A stretch of 64,000 bases of DNA from Actinomycetospora chibensis (GCF_028737215.1 NZ_JAQZAM010000018.1:1-64000), one strand, 5' to 3'. Shown: positions 1 through 8,642, counted from the first letter of the stretch. Numbers and translations are program-made. Notes: generated by a model not told the origin, from the letters alone.

Positions 1-194
1 ACGGCGACCCGCGCCAACTTACGAGCGGGGCGCCGGGCCTCCATACGGTCTAGACGCTCGGCCGGCGTCTCAGCGCCTGGCGGATGACACGATGCGGTAC
101 GCTCAACAGCACAATCGTGTTCTGCGCTCTGTCGCAGTGTGAGCCCCGGCCCCGGCTCTCCAGGCGCGATCCGCCGCCCGACCGAGGGGGCTTC

Positions 195-461
195 GTGCAC
201 GAGAGCACGCACAGTCTTGCCGCAGAGAGAGTGCTGGTCAGGGGGTTACGTGCCGTGCTGACGGTGTCGTACGCACCCCTGGTCGGCAACGTCGCCCTGC
301 TGGACACCACGGCCACCGCCTGGACCCTCGAGCTCGACACGGGAAGCTCCGCGGAGGACCACTGCTGGGCGATGCTCGACCTGCTCAAGGTCCTGAGCTT
401 CGGTGTGCAGGCCGCCGACTTCGCGACGCCCTCGCCGGTGTTGCGGCTGGTGCGGGGCTGA
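195..461 (+). CDS. hypothetical protein, 88 aa
   Basis: I do not recognise a family. The frame is open from an ATG at 84, but a GTG at 195 preceded by a GAGGGGG ribosome binding site (184-190) is the better start. The product is hydrophobic in its middle (around residues 15-40) and ends in a leucine-rich stretch (DLLKVLSFGVQ). It is convergent with the XRE regulator downstream, with about 30 bp between the stops. Amino-acid composition looks like real coding sequence rather than an Arg/Pro-rich shadow. No function can be assigned. Confidence 0.5.
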   Translation: MHESTHSLAAERVLVRGLRAVLTVSYAPLVGNVALLDTTATAWTLELDTGSSAEDHCWAMLDLLKVLSFGVQAADFATPSPVLRLVRG

Positions 462-490
462 GGCCCGGCCTCACCCCGACGACCACGACA

Positions 491-991
491 CTATGACGAC
501 TCCGAGGACGCCCCGGAGGTCTCGGACGGGGACGTGCTCTTCGGCCACTCCAACCGCAGCCCGCCGAGGGAGTCCGACCGGGCGCCGGCGAGACCCTCGT
601 CCGCCGTCGCCTCGGCGACGGCGGCACGGATGAGGGTCAGGATGGCGTCGCGCATCCCCTCGGAGAGGCGCTCCGTCCGTTCCGGCATCAGCTCGGAGAA
701 CACGCTGTCGCGACGGACGACGTCGAGGCCGAGGGTCTGCGCCGCCGCGAGCACGACCGTCGTGATGTCGACGTCCAGGACCCGGGCGATGACCGTCAGC
801 GACTCCGGGTCCGGGAACCTCCGTTGCGGGACCCCGGAGCCGAGCTGCTGCCAACGGCCGCGCGTGAGGGCCTTGTCGGAGATGCGCTCGAGGTCGCTGT
901 AGGACCATCCGCGATCCCGCATGCGGGCGCGGATGAGTTCGTGAAGGGGAGTCGCGGGGCTGCCGTACCCACTCGGATCATCCTCGGACAC
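491..991 (-). CDS. XRE-family helix-turn-helix regulator, 166 aa
   Basis: Likely cytoplasmic DNA-binding regulator. Residues about 15-75 read as an XRE/lambda-repressor-like HTH: LHELIRARMRDRGWSYSDL, then a region like that of SinR/Xre proteins (RRFPDPESLTVIARVLDVD). The C-terminal 80 residues form a helical segment (ERLSEGMRDAILTLIRAAV) and a low-complexity tail rich in Ser and Glu. Translation starts at a GTG (991) with only a weak upstream purine stretch, so the start is uncertain. A second XRE-type gene lies 660 bp away on the same strand, and the divergent 1286 gene probably shares the intergenic control region. Confidence 0.75.
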   Translation of the reverse strand: MSEDDPSGYGSPATPLHELIRARMRDRGWSYSDLERISDKALTRGRWQQLGSGVPQRRFPDPESLTVIARVLDVDITTVVLAAAQTLGLDVVRRDSVFSELMPERTERLSEGMRDAILTLIRAAVAEATADEGLAGARSDSLGGLRLEWPKSTSPSETSGASSESS

Positions 992-1285
992 TGCTCTCGC
1001 TCACCTCGGACCACGACGAGCGGCCGCGGGCGCCGCACCCGGAGCGGGCGAGGACTCGCGAAGCGCCACTGCTCCGTCTACTGTGGCTCTCTCTTCGGCA
1101 TCACTGTACTTGACAGACCGCGCCGGAGCGCCGGGTGCCTGCCGCCATCACGTTCCTTTCCGTTCCGGGGCGTAACGCGGAGGGCGTGGGCTGCGAACCT
1201 CCTGTGTGCGGGGGTACGCGTAGTCACACTCTGGTCACGGACAGGGGCCGGCGTGAGCGCGGGATCGTCGTCGAGAGGAGCGCTG

Positions 1286-1636
1286 ATGGGTGACCGTCCC
1301 GGGCCGGACGACGCCGGGCCGACGTTCGCCCAGGTCCTCGGCGAAGATCTGGACGACACCGGCCATCCCGCGTGGTGCCAGTTCGACCGGCCGGGCGCGG
1401 TCGGAGGCGTCGAGCACGTGTCCAGGCTCTTCGAGTGGCGCCCCTCGTACATGCCGGATGTCGCGATGACCGGATGGCTGCGGCGCGTCTCCTATCGGGA
1501 CGGCAGCGAGGAGACCCCGGTCGTCGTCCTCCAGGTCGACAACCCCGAACAGCCGGGCGAGATGGGGATGACCGCCGAGGACCTCGCGTCGCTGGCGGAG
1601 CATCTTCTGGTGCTCCGGCGGACGCTGCTCGGCTGA
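1286..1636 (+). CDS. hypothetical protein, DUF6907-like, 116 aa
   Basis: Small soluble protein of unknown role. The ATG at 1286 has an AGAGGAG ribosome binding site at 1274-1280, so I prefer it to the longer open frame. The N-terminus carries a HPAWC motif; further on is a patterned acidic/Val-rich region (VVVLQVDNPEQPGEMGMT) followed by a helix (LASLAEHLLVLRRTLLG). HPAWC followed by a beta-rich segment recalls actinobacterial DUF6907 proteins, which often sit beside XRE regulators as this one does. The resemblance is from memory. It converges on the XRE gene at 1651. Confidence 0.65.
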   Translation: MGDRPGPDDAGPTFAQVLGEDLDDTGHPAWCQFDRPGAVGGVEHVSRLFEWRPSYMPDVAMTGWLRRVSYRDGSEETPVVVLQVDNPEQPGEMGMTAEDLASLAEHLLVLRRTLLG

Positions 1637-1650
1637 GTCCACCCGCGGAG

Positions 1651-2043
1651 TCAGCTCTCCAGGGTGCTCTCGGGGCTGGGTCCGTCGGCGCTGCCGGCGG
1701 AGCGCTGGCGCCCTTCGTTGGCGATGCGGAACTGCTTGGCGAGCTCCACCAGCGATCGCCACTGGTCATCGGTGAGATGGTGGAAGTCCTCGGGCAGGGT
1801 GCGGACCTGGTGGACCGGGCGGCGGAGCTCGGCGAGCACGGCGTTGTAGTCGAGACCCAGGGCCGAGCAGAGCGGCCTGATCGTGTCGTAGCGCGAGTGC
1901 GAGACGCGGCTCTTCAGGACGTTGTGCACGGTGCCCTCGGAGACCGGGTCGCCGAGTTCGGCGGTGAGTCGCGCGAGCTGCTTGATGTTCACCCCGCGCC
2001 GCTGCATCGCCTCTCGGACGATCTCGCCCAGGCTCCGCTCCAC
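1651..2043 (-). CDS. XRE-family transcriptional regulator, 130 aa
   Basis: HTH protein with residues about 5-65 fitting an XRE fold: LGEIVREAMQRRGVNIKQLA is helix 1-2, and VSEGTVHNVLKSR is the recognition-helix region. The remaining half (LPEDFHHLTDDQWRSLVELA) is a helical segment typical of short Streptomyces-type repressors. Start is GTG at 2043 with an AAGG nine bases upstream. Upstream, at 2176-2195, lies a perfect inverted repeat that could be its operator. It may act with the other XRE gene at 491; targets are unknown. Confidence 0.8.
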   Translation of the reverse strand: MERSLGEIVREAMQRRGVNIKQLARLTAELGDPVSEGTVHNVLKSRVSHSRYDTIRPLCSALGLDYNAVLAELRRPVHQVRTLPEDFHHLTDDQWRSLVELAKQFRIANEGRQRSAGSADGPSPESTLES

Positions 2044-2492
2044 GAGGCCGCACCTTACGGTCTCGCCTCCCGGCGCTGTCCACCTTCCGTCACCGACCAG
2101 TCTCTCTGCGGCGCCCGAACGTGGATCTGTGGCCGCGGTTCCCGGCGAACTGGTGACGCACTGTGAGAACTAGCCGACGGTGGCGACGCACCGTCACATC
2201 GTCAACCCCGTTGGCGGCTTGAGCCCTCGGAGTGCGGGTCGTAGTCTCAGATCGCGATTGTTCTTTGCGCTTGAAGATGGTGGCCCCAGACCTCGGCCCC
2301 GGTCACCGAGGGGGTTCGTTCCCCGCTGATGTCAGACGCGAGTACCGGGGGGATTTCTGTGGGTGTCGCCGCGTGGATCTATCTCTGTGCTGTGTCCTGG
2401 ACGTTGATGAGCTGCGGCCTCGGTCTCGTGGTCGGCCGACTCCTGGCGACGCGGGATCAGGGTCAGCCGGCCGAGGCGGATCGCGAGACGCC
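2044..2492. other. gene-poor stretch with possible small membrane ORF
   Basis: No convincing gene. From 2329 (or GTG 2359, preceded by GGGGGG) a plus-strand frame encodes a plausible membrane helix (VAAWIYLCAVSWTLMSCGL) and then becomes Ser/Arg/Thr-rich where it runs antisense to the 2493 gene. It could be a truncated small membrane protein. The region is also somewhat less GC-rich around 2240-2290. It holds the upstream region of the 2043 regulator. Confidence 0.3.
2176..2195. promoter_or_regulatory. perfect inverted repeat, candidate XRE operator
   Basis: GACGGTG (2176-2182), six bases, CACCGTC (2189-2195). A related sequence, GGTGACGCACTGT, lies about 25 bases before it, so there may be two half-conserved sites. 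It lies about 135 bp upstream of the GTG of the 2043 regulator. Operator function is inference. Confidence 0.35.
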
Positions 2493-2891
2493 TCAGGTGG
2501 TCTGGTCGGCCCTCGCGCCGGCCACGGCCGTCCAGACAGGCACGCCGTCGATCCGCCGGGGCAGCAGCCCGGACTCGGCGGCGGTGGTGACCAGGACGAC
2601 GAGGTCGACCGCAGGGTGCTGCGCTGCGTGGTGCAACTGCCGCTCCACGGGTTCGGTGAGCCCGCCGAGTGCCGGCACCACGCCGATCGACGCCTCGACG
2701 CGGGGGAACGGCTCCGCGGCCAGCAGCGGCAGGCGGAGGTCACCACCGAGCGCGTAGTCCCGGACGGTGACGAAGCCGGCTCCCGCGAGGAGCAGGGCGA
2801 TCACGCCGATGACGGACGTGGGGTCGAGGTGGGGGAACGACGCACCCTCGATCAGCTCGACGACGCGGTGAGCCAGCAGTTCAGCATTCAT
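2493..2891 (-). CDS. hypothetical protein, 132 aa
   Basis: Unrecognised. The ATG at 2891 has a GGAGG-rich leader (GGGAGGG, six bases before it), so I use it rather than the upstream in-frame start at 2924. The product begins with a helical segment (MNAELLAHRVVELIEGAS), followed by a hydrophobic stretch (VIGVIALLLAGAGFVTVRD) that may be one membrane segment or a buried strand-helix. It then alternates beta-like strands (VEASIGVVPALGG, AVDLVVLVTTAA). The neighbour at 2985 runs the same way; the two may be co-transcribed. Confidence 0.6.
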   Translation of the reverse strand: MNAELLAHRVVELIEGASFPHLDPTSVIGVIALLLAGAGFVTVRDYALGGDLRLPLLAAEPFPRVEASIGVVPALGGLTEPVERQLHHAAQHPAVDLVVLVTTAAESGLLPRRIDGVPVWTAVAGARADQTT

Positions 2892-2984
2892 GCTCGACCC
2901 TCCCGCCTCCCACGACAGGACCATGATTACCTGTCGGAGCCCGTGAGGCGAGCCCCTGACGGCACCGGTGTGTCGCGGACCTGC

Positions 2985-3362
2985 TCAGGCGGACGCCGAC
3001 GCCCCGTGGGGCAGGCGTGCCACGAAACGGCGCGTCTCGCCGTCGGTGCCGTCGCCGCCGTCGATGTGGTTCCAGCCGCTGACGAACACGCCCTGCTCGG
3101 AGAGCACGCGCACGGCGACGGCCTGGGCGACCGCGGGACGCACCCGGGGTGCCGCGCCCCGGGGCGCCAGGGGGATCGACCACGCCACACGACCGCCGCG
3201 ACGGCACAGCAGCGACCAACCCTCGGCGTAGGTGAGCGGCTCGCTGACCAGCTCGTACTCGGAGACTGCCACGGGCGGGACGACGACCCGCGGGTCGGGG
3301 GCGGGCGCCGCGACGGCGAGGTCGCGGAGCCCGATGACGTCCAGGTCGCGGTTCGTGATCAT
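2985..3362 (-). CDS. hypothetical protein, 125 aa
   Basis: Unrecognised soluble protein. ATG at 3362 has a GGGAGG site seven bases upstream. The sequence holds beta-type segments (VAVSEYELVSEPLTYAEGW, GRVAWSIPLAPRG) and ends with WNHIDGGDGTDGETRRFVAR. It is likely the first gene of a two-gene unit with the 2891 gene. The control region between it and the divergent TetR gene holds a 21-bp palindrome (3408-3428) 46 bp upstream of its start, so it is a plausible target of that TetR protein. Confidence 0.6.
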   Translation of the reverse strand: MITNRDLDVIGLRDLAVAAPAPDPRVVVPPVAVSEYELVSEPLTYAEGWSLLCRRGGRVAWSIPLAPRGAAPRVRPAVAQAVAVRVLSEQGVFVSGWNHIDGGDGTDGETRRFVARLPHGASASA

Positions 3363-3407
3363 GTCCGGTCCTCCCGCAGTGCGACCGCCCGCCGAGCAGC
3401 GCAGGGC

Positions 3408-3428
3408 GATACACAGCAGCTATGTATC
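3408..3428. promoter_or_regulatory. 21-bp palindrome, candidate TetR operator 1
   Basis: GATACA, nine bases, TGTATC. It has the same length and the same GATAC-N11-GTATC outer arms as the element at 3598-3618. It is 46 bp upstream of the 3362 start codon. The pairing with a matching site next to a TetR gene is the evidence for operator function. Confidence 0.55.
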
Positions 3429-3597
3429 GAATCGAGCCAGACGTTAGCTGCGCCACAACGGACCGAGCAACACGCTACGTGTCACCGATACCGGATCGAG
3501 CACGTCGGACGGGTGCGATCTTCACTCGCACGGCGCAGTGCACGGCGTGTCGTGGTGAAACGAGCGTGAGAATCGGTCCGTCGTGACGCGGAGCATC

Positions 3598-3618
3598 GAT
3601 ACGACACGTTTGTGTATC
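3598..3618. promoter_or_regulatory. 21-bp palindrome, candidate TetR operator 2
   Basis: GATAC, 11 bases, GTATC, directly against the first possible GTG (3620) of the TetR gene. Same spacing as the 3408 site. Its position suggests autoregulation. It also argues that translation of the regulator begins further downstream than 3620. Confidence 0.55.
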
Positions 3619-3619
3619 C

Positions 3620-4327
3620 GTGCCCGAGGGTCACCTAAGGGCCGTGTCTCCCGCCGAGCGCGACCCCGCACGTCCGCCTGTGGCGCCCCGGGTCAAGGCC
3701 GTGGGCTCGGGCGACGACGCCGCACCCGCCGGGGGGAACGTGGGCGGGCGACCGCGCAACGCCGAGATCGACCGGCACGTCCTCGAGGTGGCCCTGCGTC
3801 ACCTGTGCACCGTCGGGCTGCGCGGGCTCTCGGTCGCCGCGGTGGCCGAGGAGGCGGGGACGACGCGCGCCGCGGTGTACCGGCGGTGGGCGGGGCGCAC
3901 CGAGCTCGCCGTCGCGGCGCTCGGGACGATCACGCACGGCCCTCCCCCTGCGCCCTCGGGCGATCCGTTCGCCGACCTCGTCGGCGAGCTCGCGCGGTTC
4001 CGGCGCTTCGTCGTCGACACCGACGCGACCGCCCTCGTCGCTGTCGCGCTGGTCGAGGCCACCGACGTCCGGGTGTGCGACGAGATCCGGCGTCGGCTCG
4101 TCGAACCGCGCCGCCGCCGGCTCCGCGAGTGCCTGCGCGCCGGGGTCGAGTCGGGCGCGCTGCGTGCGCAGGCCGACCTGGCGACGGCCGAGGACCTGCT
4201 GACCGGCTCCTGGCTGGCCCACGCCGCGCGCGGCGCGCCCCTCGCGGACGACTGGGCAGTGCGCACCGCGGCGATGGTGTGGGCCGCGTGCGGCGGGGTC
4301 CCCGGCGAGCACGAGACCCAGCGCTAG
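3620..4327 (+). CDS. TetR/AcrR-family regulator, up to 235 aa
   Basis: One-component repressor type. The conserved N-terminal DNA-binding domain begins at GGRPRNAEIDRHVLEVALRH, followed by LSVAAVAEEAGTTRAAVYRR and WAGRTELA, a standard TetR HTH. The rest is a helical ligand-binding domain. The first GTG (3620) lacks a ribosome site and touches a palindrome; later GTGs at 3644, 3680 and especially 3739 (GGGGGG just upstream, encoding VGGRPRN) are more credible. Convergent with the molybdenum hydroxylase gene. Likely self-regulated through the palindromes at 3408 and 3598. Ligand unknown. Confidence 0.85.
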   Translation: MPEGHLRAVSPAERDPARPPVAPRVKAVGSGDDAAPAGGNVGGRPRNAEIDRHVLEVALRHLCTVGLRGLSVAAVAEEAGTTRAAVYRRWAGRTELAVAALGTITHGPPPAPSGDPFADLVGELARFRRFVVDTDATALVAVALVEATDVRVCDEIRRRLVEPRRRRLRECLRAGVESGALRAQADLATAEDLLTGSWLAHAARGAPLADDWAVRTAAMVWAACGGVPGEHETQR

Positions 4328-4351
4328 ACGTCCACCCCGAGACGTCGACCC

Positions 4352-6718
4352 CTAGACGTCCACCGAAGCCGCCTCCGGGTCGGCCGATGCGCCGCGTACG
4401 GGCAGGTCGGCGAAGAACGCCGGCGGCTCCGTCCAGGGATCGGCGAGGGTCCCGTTCTCGGCGTCGTGGATGGCCCGCCAGACCCGCTCGGGGGTGAGCG
4501 GCATGTCGACGTGGCGCACCCCCAACGAGGAGAGGGCGTCGACGACCGCGTTCTGCACCGCGGGCGTCGAGCCGATGGTGGCGGCCTCGCCGATCCCCTT
4601 CGCGCCGAGCGGGTTGTAGGGCGTCGGTGTCTCGGTACTCGCGACCTCGTAGGTCGGGAGCTCGGCCGCGGTGGGCAGCACGTAGGCGGCGAAGGTGCCC
4701 GACGTCGGGTTGCCGTCGTCGTCGTAGGAGAAGCCCTCCCACAGTGCCTGCGAGATGCCCTGCGCAAGCCCGCCGTGCTGCTGACCCGCGACGAGCGTCG
4801 GGTTGAGCACGGTGCCGCAGTCGTCGACGGCGACGTGGCGCACGGGCGTCACGCGGCCCGTGTCGAGGTCGACCTCGACGACCGACACGTGCGCACCGAA
4901 GGGGTACGTCGCACCGGACTGGCTCTCGTCGCGCGCCTCGCTCAGCGACACGCCCTGCTCGGTCGCGGCGGCCGCGACCTCGCGCCACGTGAGCACGCGG
5001 TCGGGCACCCCGGCGACGCCCAGACCGACGATGCCGGCGTCGTCCACCGCGGTGATGTCGCCCGGGTCGGCCTCAAGCGCGGCGGCGACGACCTCGCGCG
5101 CCCGGGACAGCACGGTGTCGGCCGCGACGAGCACGCTCGAGCCCGCGAGCTGCAGCGAGCGCGAGCCGCCGGTCCCACCACCGCGCGGCACCGAGGCGGT
5201 GTCGGACTGCACGAAGCGCACCTGCTCCATCGGGACGCCGAGACGGTCGGCGACGATCATCGCGAACGACGTCGCGTGTCCCTGGCCGTGCCCGGAGGTG
5301 CCGACGGACACCGTCGCCCCGCCGTCGTCGTCGACGCTCACGGCGCCGTACTCCGCGCCGCCACCCCCCGCGGTGACCTCGACGTACACGGCGAGCCCGA
5401 TGCCGAGCACGACGCGGTCGCCGCGTGCGCGCCGGGCCGCCTGGTCGCGGCGCAGCTCGTCGTAGCCGGCGATGCGCAGCGCCTCGTCGAGCGCCTTCTC
5501 GTACTCGCCGGAGTCGTAGAGCGAGCCCGTGCGCGTGGTCACCGGGAACTCGTCGGGCTGCAGGAAGTTGGCGCGGCGCAGCGCGGCGGGATCCATGTCG
5601 AGCTCGTGCGCAGCCATGTCCACGAGCCGCTCGAGCATCGCCGCCGCCTCGGGCCGCCCGGCGCCTCGGAACGCGCCCATCGGCGTCGTCGTGGTCAGCA
5701 CAGCGGCGCCGTCGTAGGCGATGGTGGGGATGCGGTAGACGCCCTGCGCCATGTTGCGCGTGGGCCCGAGGGTGAGCGCGCCACCGAACCCGGCGTACGC
5801 GCCCGCGTCGCCGACGACCCGCGCGCGCAGGCCGACGATCGTGCCGTCGCGGCGCAGCCCGAGCTCGCCGTACTGCACCTGTCCGCGGCCGTGCGGCATC
5901 GCCGTGAGGTTCTCCGAGCGCGTCTCGGTCCACGTCACCGCACGCCCGAGCTGCCGCGCCGCCTCGATCACCACCGCGTGCTCGGGTGCGAGCCCGGCCT
6001 TGCCGCCGAAGCCGCCGCCGACGTGCGGGGCGACGACGCGCACGCGCTCGGGGTCCCATCCCCACTGGCGCGCGACCTGCCCGCGCAGGCCGTGCGGCAT
6101 CTGGGTGGAGACGTGGACCGTCATGTCGTACCCGTCGCCGGGCGCGGCCGTGACCGCGTTCCCCTCCATCGGCGCGACGGCGAGGCGCTGGTTGACGATC
6201 CGCGCGCGCACCACGACGTCGGCGCCCTCGAGCGGTGCGACGTCGTCGGGGTCGCGGACGCCCGCGGCGAGGTTGCTGCCGAGCTCCTCGAACTGCAGCG
6301 GCGCTCCGTCCCCGAGCGCGGCCTCGGGGTCGACGACGGGCTCGAGCGGGTCGTAGTCGACCTCGACGAGCTCGGCGGCGTCCACGGCGGCGGCGCGCGT
6401 GGTGGCCACGACCGCCGCGACCATGTCGCCGACGAAGCGCACCTTGCCGCGGGCGAGCAGGGGCCGCGCGCAGTCGTCGTTGAGCACCATGAACGGCCGG
6501 TGGTCGGGCAGGTCCGTGAGGTCCTCGCCCGTCAGGACCGTCACCACGCCCGGCGCCTCGCGGGCCTTCGCGGTGTCCACGGCGCCCAGCCGGGCGTGTG
6601 CGAGCGGGGACCGGACGAAGACGCAGTGCAGCGCCCCGCCCGGCACGATGTTGTCGACGTACGTCGCGTGGCCGCGGAGGAGCTCGGGGTCCTCGACACG
6701 GCGCACGGCCGTTCCCAT
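4352..6718 (-). CDS. xanthine/CO dehydrogenase-family molybdopterin-binding large subunit, 788 aa
   Basis: Molybdenum hydroxylase catalytic subunit of the CoxL/XdhB family, which hydroxylates aldehydes, purines or N-heterocycles at a molybdopterin-cytosine site. Visible motifs: VGGGFGGKAGLAPEHA (about 231), AFRGAGRPEAA (about 344, like the PYRGAGR active-site loop of form II CoxL, not the AYRCSFR of true CO dehydrogenase), GTSGHGQGHAT (about 470), and the catalytic glutamate loop GAKGIGEAA (about 706). Length is normal. ATG 6718 has AGGA six bases before it; a GTG at 6733 is the alternative. There is no FAD (CoxM) or 2Fe-2S (CoxS) subunit beside it, so it is an orphan here. No signal peptide. 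Confidence 0.9.
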   Translation of the reverse strand: MGTAVRRVEDPELLRGHATYVDNIVPGGALHCVFVRSPLAHARLGAVDTAKAREAPGVVTVLTGEDLTDLPDHRPFMVLNDDCARPLLARGKVRFVGDMVAAVVATTRAAAVDAAELVEVDYDPLEPVVDPEAALGDGAPLQFEELGSNLAAGVRDPDDVAPLEGADVVVRARIVNQRLAVAPMEGNAVTAAPGDGYDMTVHVSTQMPHGLRGQVARQWGWDPERVRVVAPHVGGGFGGKAGLAPEHAVVIEAARQLGRAVTWTETRSENLTAMPHGRGQVQYGELGLRRDGTIVGLRARVVGDAGAYAGFGGALTLGPTRNMAQGVYRIPTIAYDGAAVLTTTTPMGAFRGAGRPEAAAMLERLVDMAAHELDMDPAALRRANFLQPDEFPVTTRTGSLYDSGEYEKALDEALRIAGYDELRRDQAARRARGDRVVLGIGLAVYVEVTAGGGGAEYGAVSVDDDGGATVSVGTSGHGQGHATSFAMIVADRLGVPMEQVRFVQSDTASVPRGGGTGGSRSLQLAGSSVLVAADTVLSRAREVVAAALEADPGDITAVDDAGIVGLGVAGVPDRVLTWREVAAAATEQGVSLSEARDESQSGATYPFGAHVSVVEVDLDTGRVTPVRHVAVDDCGTVLNPTLVAGQQHGGLAQGISQALWEGFSYDDDGNPTSGTFAAYVLPTAAELPTYEVASTETPTPYNPLGAKGIGEAATIGSTPAVQNAVVDALSSLGVRHVDMPLTPERVWRAIHDAENGTLADPWTEPPAFFADLPVRGASADPEAASVDV

Positions 6719-6792
6719 GATCGATCCTGGCACTCCTCGACGCTAAGCCTTCGAGTGCGGTCGAACGCAACCCGAGCGGGTACTGGGCCGTC

Positions 6793-7620
6793 ATGTCGCT
6801 GCCGCCGCCGGGACCCGACGCCGCCGTCCTCGTCACCGGAGCCTCCTCGGGTATCGGTGCCGCCGTCGCCCGGGTGCTCGCCGGGCGCGGGCACCCCACC
6901 GTGCTCGTCGCTCGTCGCGGCGACGCGCTGACCGAGCTCGCCGCGGAGCTGCGGGCGGTCTCGGGCCAGGTCTCCGAGGTCCACGCCGCGGACCTCGGCA
7001 CCGACGCGGGCCTCACGCTCACCCGGGACCTGCTCGACGACGACAGCGTGGTCGGTCTGGTGAACGCCGCCGGCTTCGGCGTCACCGGGCGGGTGGCCGA
7101 CCTCGCCGGGGACGCGGACCGCCGCGCCGCCCTCGACGGGCTGGTCCGGCTCAACGTGCTCGCCCTGCACGACCTCACGGTGGCCGCGGTCGGTGCGCTC
7201 ACCCGCCGCGTGCGCGAGGACCGCCCCGGGGCGATCCTCAACGTCTCCTCGATCACCGCGTTCCAGCCCCTGCCGGGGGCGGCGAGCTACGCCGCGAGCA
7301 AGGCGTTCGTGCAGTCGTTCTCCGAGGCCGTGCACGCCGAGCTCGCCGGTACCGGCCTCACCCTGACCACGCTCAGCCCCGGCCTCACGCGGACCGGGTT
7401 CGCCGAGGCGGCCGGCACCGACGCGTTCGACCAGGTGCCCGACCTCGTCGTCGGGGAGGCTGGGGACGTCGCCGAGGCGGGCGTCGCGGCGATGGCGCGC
7501 GGCGACCGCAGCGTCACCCCGGGCCTGGTCAACCAGCTCTCCGCCGTCGGCGGGCGCCTCGCCCCGCGGACGCTGCTGCTGCCCGCCCTCAGGGCCGGGA
7601 TGGAGGCCTTCGGGGCCTGA
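6793..7620 (+). CDS. SDR-family oxidoreductase, 275 aa
   Basis: Classical short-chain dehydrogenase/reductase using NAD(P)H. Cofactor motif TGASSGIG at about residues 15-22, structural NAAG (as NAAGFG near 95), catalytic Ser in NVSSIT (about 150) and YxxxK in YAASK (about 166). Length fits the family. The C-terminal 30 residues are hydrophobic (LAPRTLLLPALRAGM), as in DltE/YqjQ-type SDRs. Divergent from the molybdenum hydroxylase gene, 74 bp apart. Substrate unknown. Confidence 0.9.
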   Translation: MSLPPPGPDAAVLVTGASSGIGAAVARVLAGRGHPTVLVARRGDALTELAAELRAVSGQVSEVHAADLGTDAGLTLTRDLLDDDSVVGLVNAAGFGVTGRVADLAGDADRRAALDGLVRLNVLALHDLTVAAVGALTRRVREDRPGAILNVSSITAFQPLPGAASYAASKAFVQSFSEAVHAELAGTGLTLTTLSPGLTRTGFAEAAGTDAFDQVPDLVVGEAGDVAEAGVAAMARGDRSVTPGLVNQLSAVGGRLAPRTLLLPALRAGMEAFGA

Positions 7621-7726
7621 GGGGAGAAGGTTCTCGTGACACTTCTCGGGGGCTGCTGTCGAAACGGGGCGGGGTCGTTCGACGCCCGGGCGAGACCCCC
7701 TCCGCCCCACCCCGAGGAGCCCCGGA

Positions 7727-8533
7727 ATGAGCACCGCCACCAGCACCCCGACCAGCACCGGCTACGCCCCCGTCGGCGACCTGCGGATGTACTACGAGCT
7801 CCACGGCCCCGCGGACGCCGACGGCACGCCCCTGCTGCTCCTGCACGGCGGCCTGTTCGACATCGACCTGCAGTTCGGTGCGGTGCTGCCCGGCCTGTCG
7901 GCGGACCGTCGGGTCATCGCGACCGACTTCCAGGGACACGGGCGCACCAACGACCTCGATCGCCCTCTGACCAGCGCCGACCTCGCAGGTGACGTCGTCG
8001 CGCTGCTGGCGTACCTGGGCGTCGGGCAGGTCGACGTGTTCGGTTTCAGCGTCGGCGGGGCGGTGGCGCTGGAGCTGCTGGTGAACCACCCGGAGCTGGT
8101 GCGCCGCGCTGTCGTCTCCTCGGTGTCGTTCACCCCGGACGGCATGCGACCCGAGAACGCCGAGGCGGTCGGCGCGATGACCGTCGACATGATCGAGGGG
8201 ACGCCGATGGCGGACTCCTACCGCGCCAAGTCGCCGCACCCCGACGGCCTGCAGGGGTTGCTCGACAAGCTCGGCGCGTTCGACGGCGGGCCGGGCTGGA
8301 GCGACGCGCAGATCGAGGGCATCGCCGCGCCCACGTTGATGACGGTGGGCGACTGCGACGCGGTCCACCTCGAGCACGCGGTGCGCTTCCTGCGCCTGCG
8401 CGGCGGCGACGTCAACGGCGACTTCGTCGGCGTGCCGACCTCCCAGCTCGCGGTGTTCCCCGGCACCACGCACTTCAACGGCATGGCCCGGACGGCGCTC
8501 GTGCTCGACACCGTCACGACGTTCCTCGCCTGA
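7727..8533 (+). CDS. alpha/beta-fold hydrolase, 268 aa
   Basis: Soluble serine hydrolase. Oxyanion HGG near residue 40 (LLLLHGGLFD), nucleophile elbow GFSVGG (Ser about 107), acid near GDCDAV and a final His in GTTHFNG (about 251), so the triad looks complete. Length is typical of epoxide hydrolase/3-oxoadipate enol-lactonase-like proteins. ATG 7727 is preceded by GAGGAG. The gene ends 104 bp before the carboxylase-type operon and has no overlap with it, so its link with that pathway is only by position. Confidence 0.9.
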   Translation: MSTATSTPTSTGYAPVGDLRMYYELHGPADADGTPLLLLHGGLFDIDLQFGAVLPGLSADRRVIATDFQGHGRTNDLDRPLTSADLAGDVVALLAYLGVGQVDVFGFSVGGAVALELLVNHPELVRRAVVSSVSFTPDGMRPENAEAVGAMTVDMIEGTPMADSYRAKSPHPDGLQGLLDKLGAFDGGPGWSDAQIEGIAAPTLMTVGDCDAVHLEHAVRFLRLRGGDVNGDFVGVPTSQLAVFPGTTHFNGMARTALVLDTVTTFLA

Positions 8534-8554
8534 CAGGCGCGCACGCTCAGGCCC

Positions 8555-8583
8555 TTGACGAGCCTTCGCGAGTGTCAGATAGT
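8555..8583 (+). promoter_or_regulatory. predicted sigma70-type promoter of the catabolic operon
   Basis: TTGACG (8555-8560), 17-base spacer, GATAGT (8578-8583), 60 bases before the start codon of the hydantoinase A gene. Direct repeats GTCAAC/GTCAAA follow it and could bind a regulator. Confidence 0.5.
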
Positions 8584-8642
8584 CAACGACACCGTCAAAC
8601 GCGTGGCTCGGGTCACGCTCCGGCTCAACGAGGAGAGTGGCC

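Noticed and set aside
2329-2757. Possible small membrane protein on the plus strand
   Set aside because: Only the first 45 residues look protein-like; the rest is antisense to the better-supported 2493 gene. Kept only as a remark in the gap entry.
4466-6931. An 821-codon plus-strand frame
   Set aside because: It is antisense to the CoxL-like gene, with biased composition typical of shadow frames.
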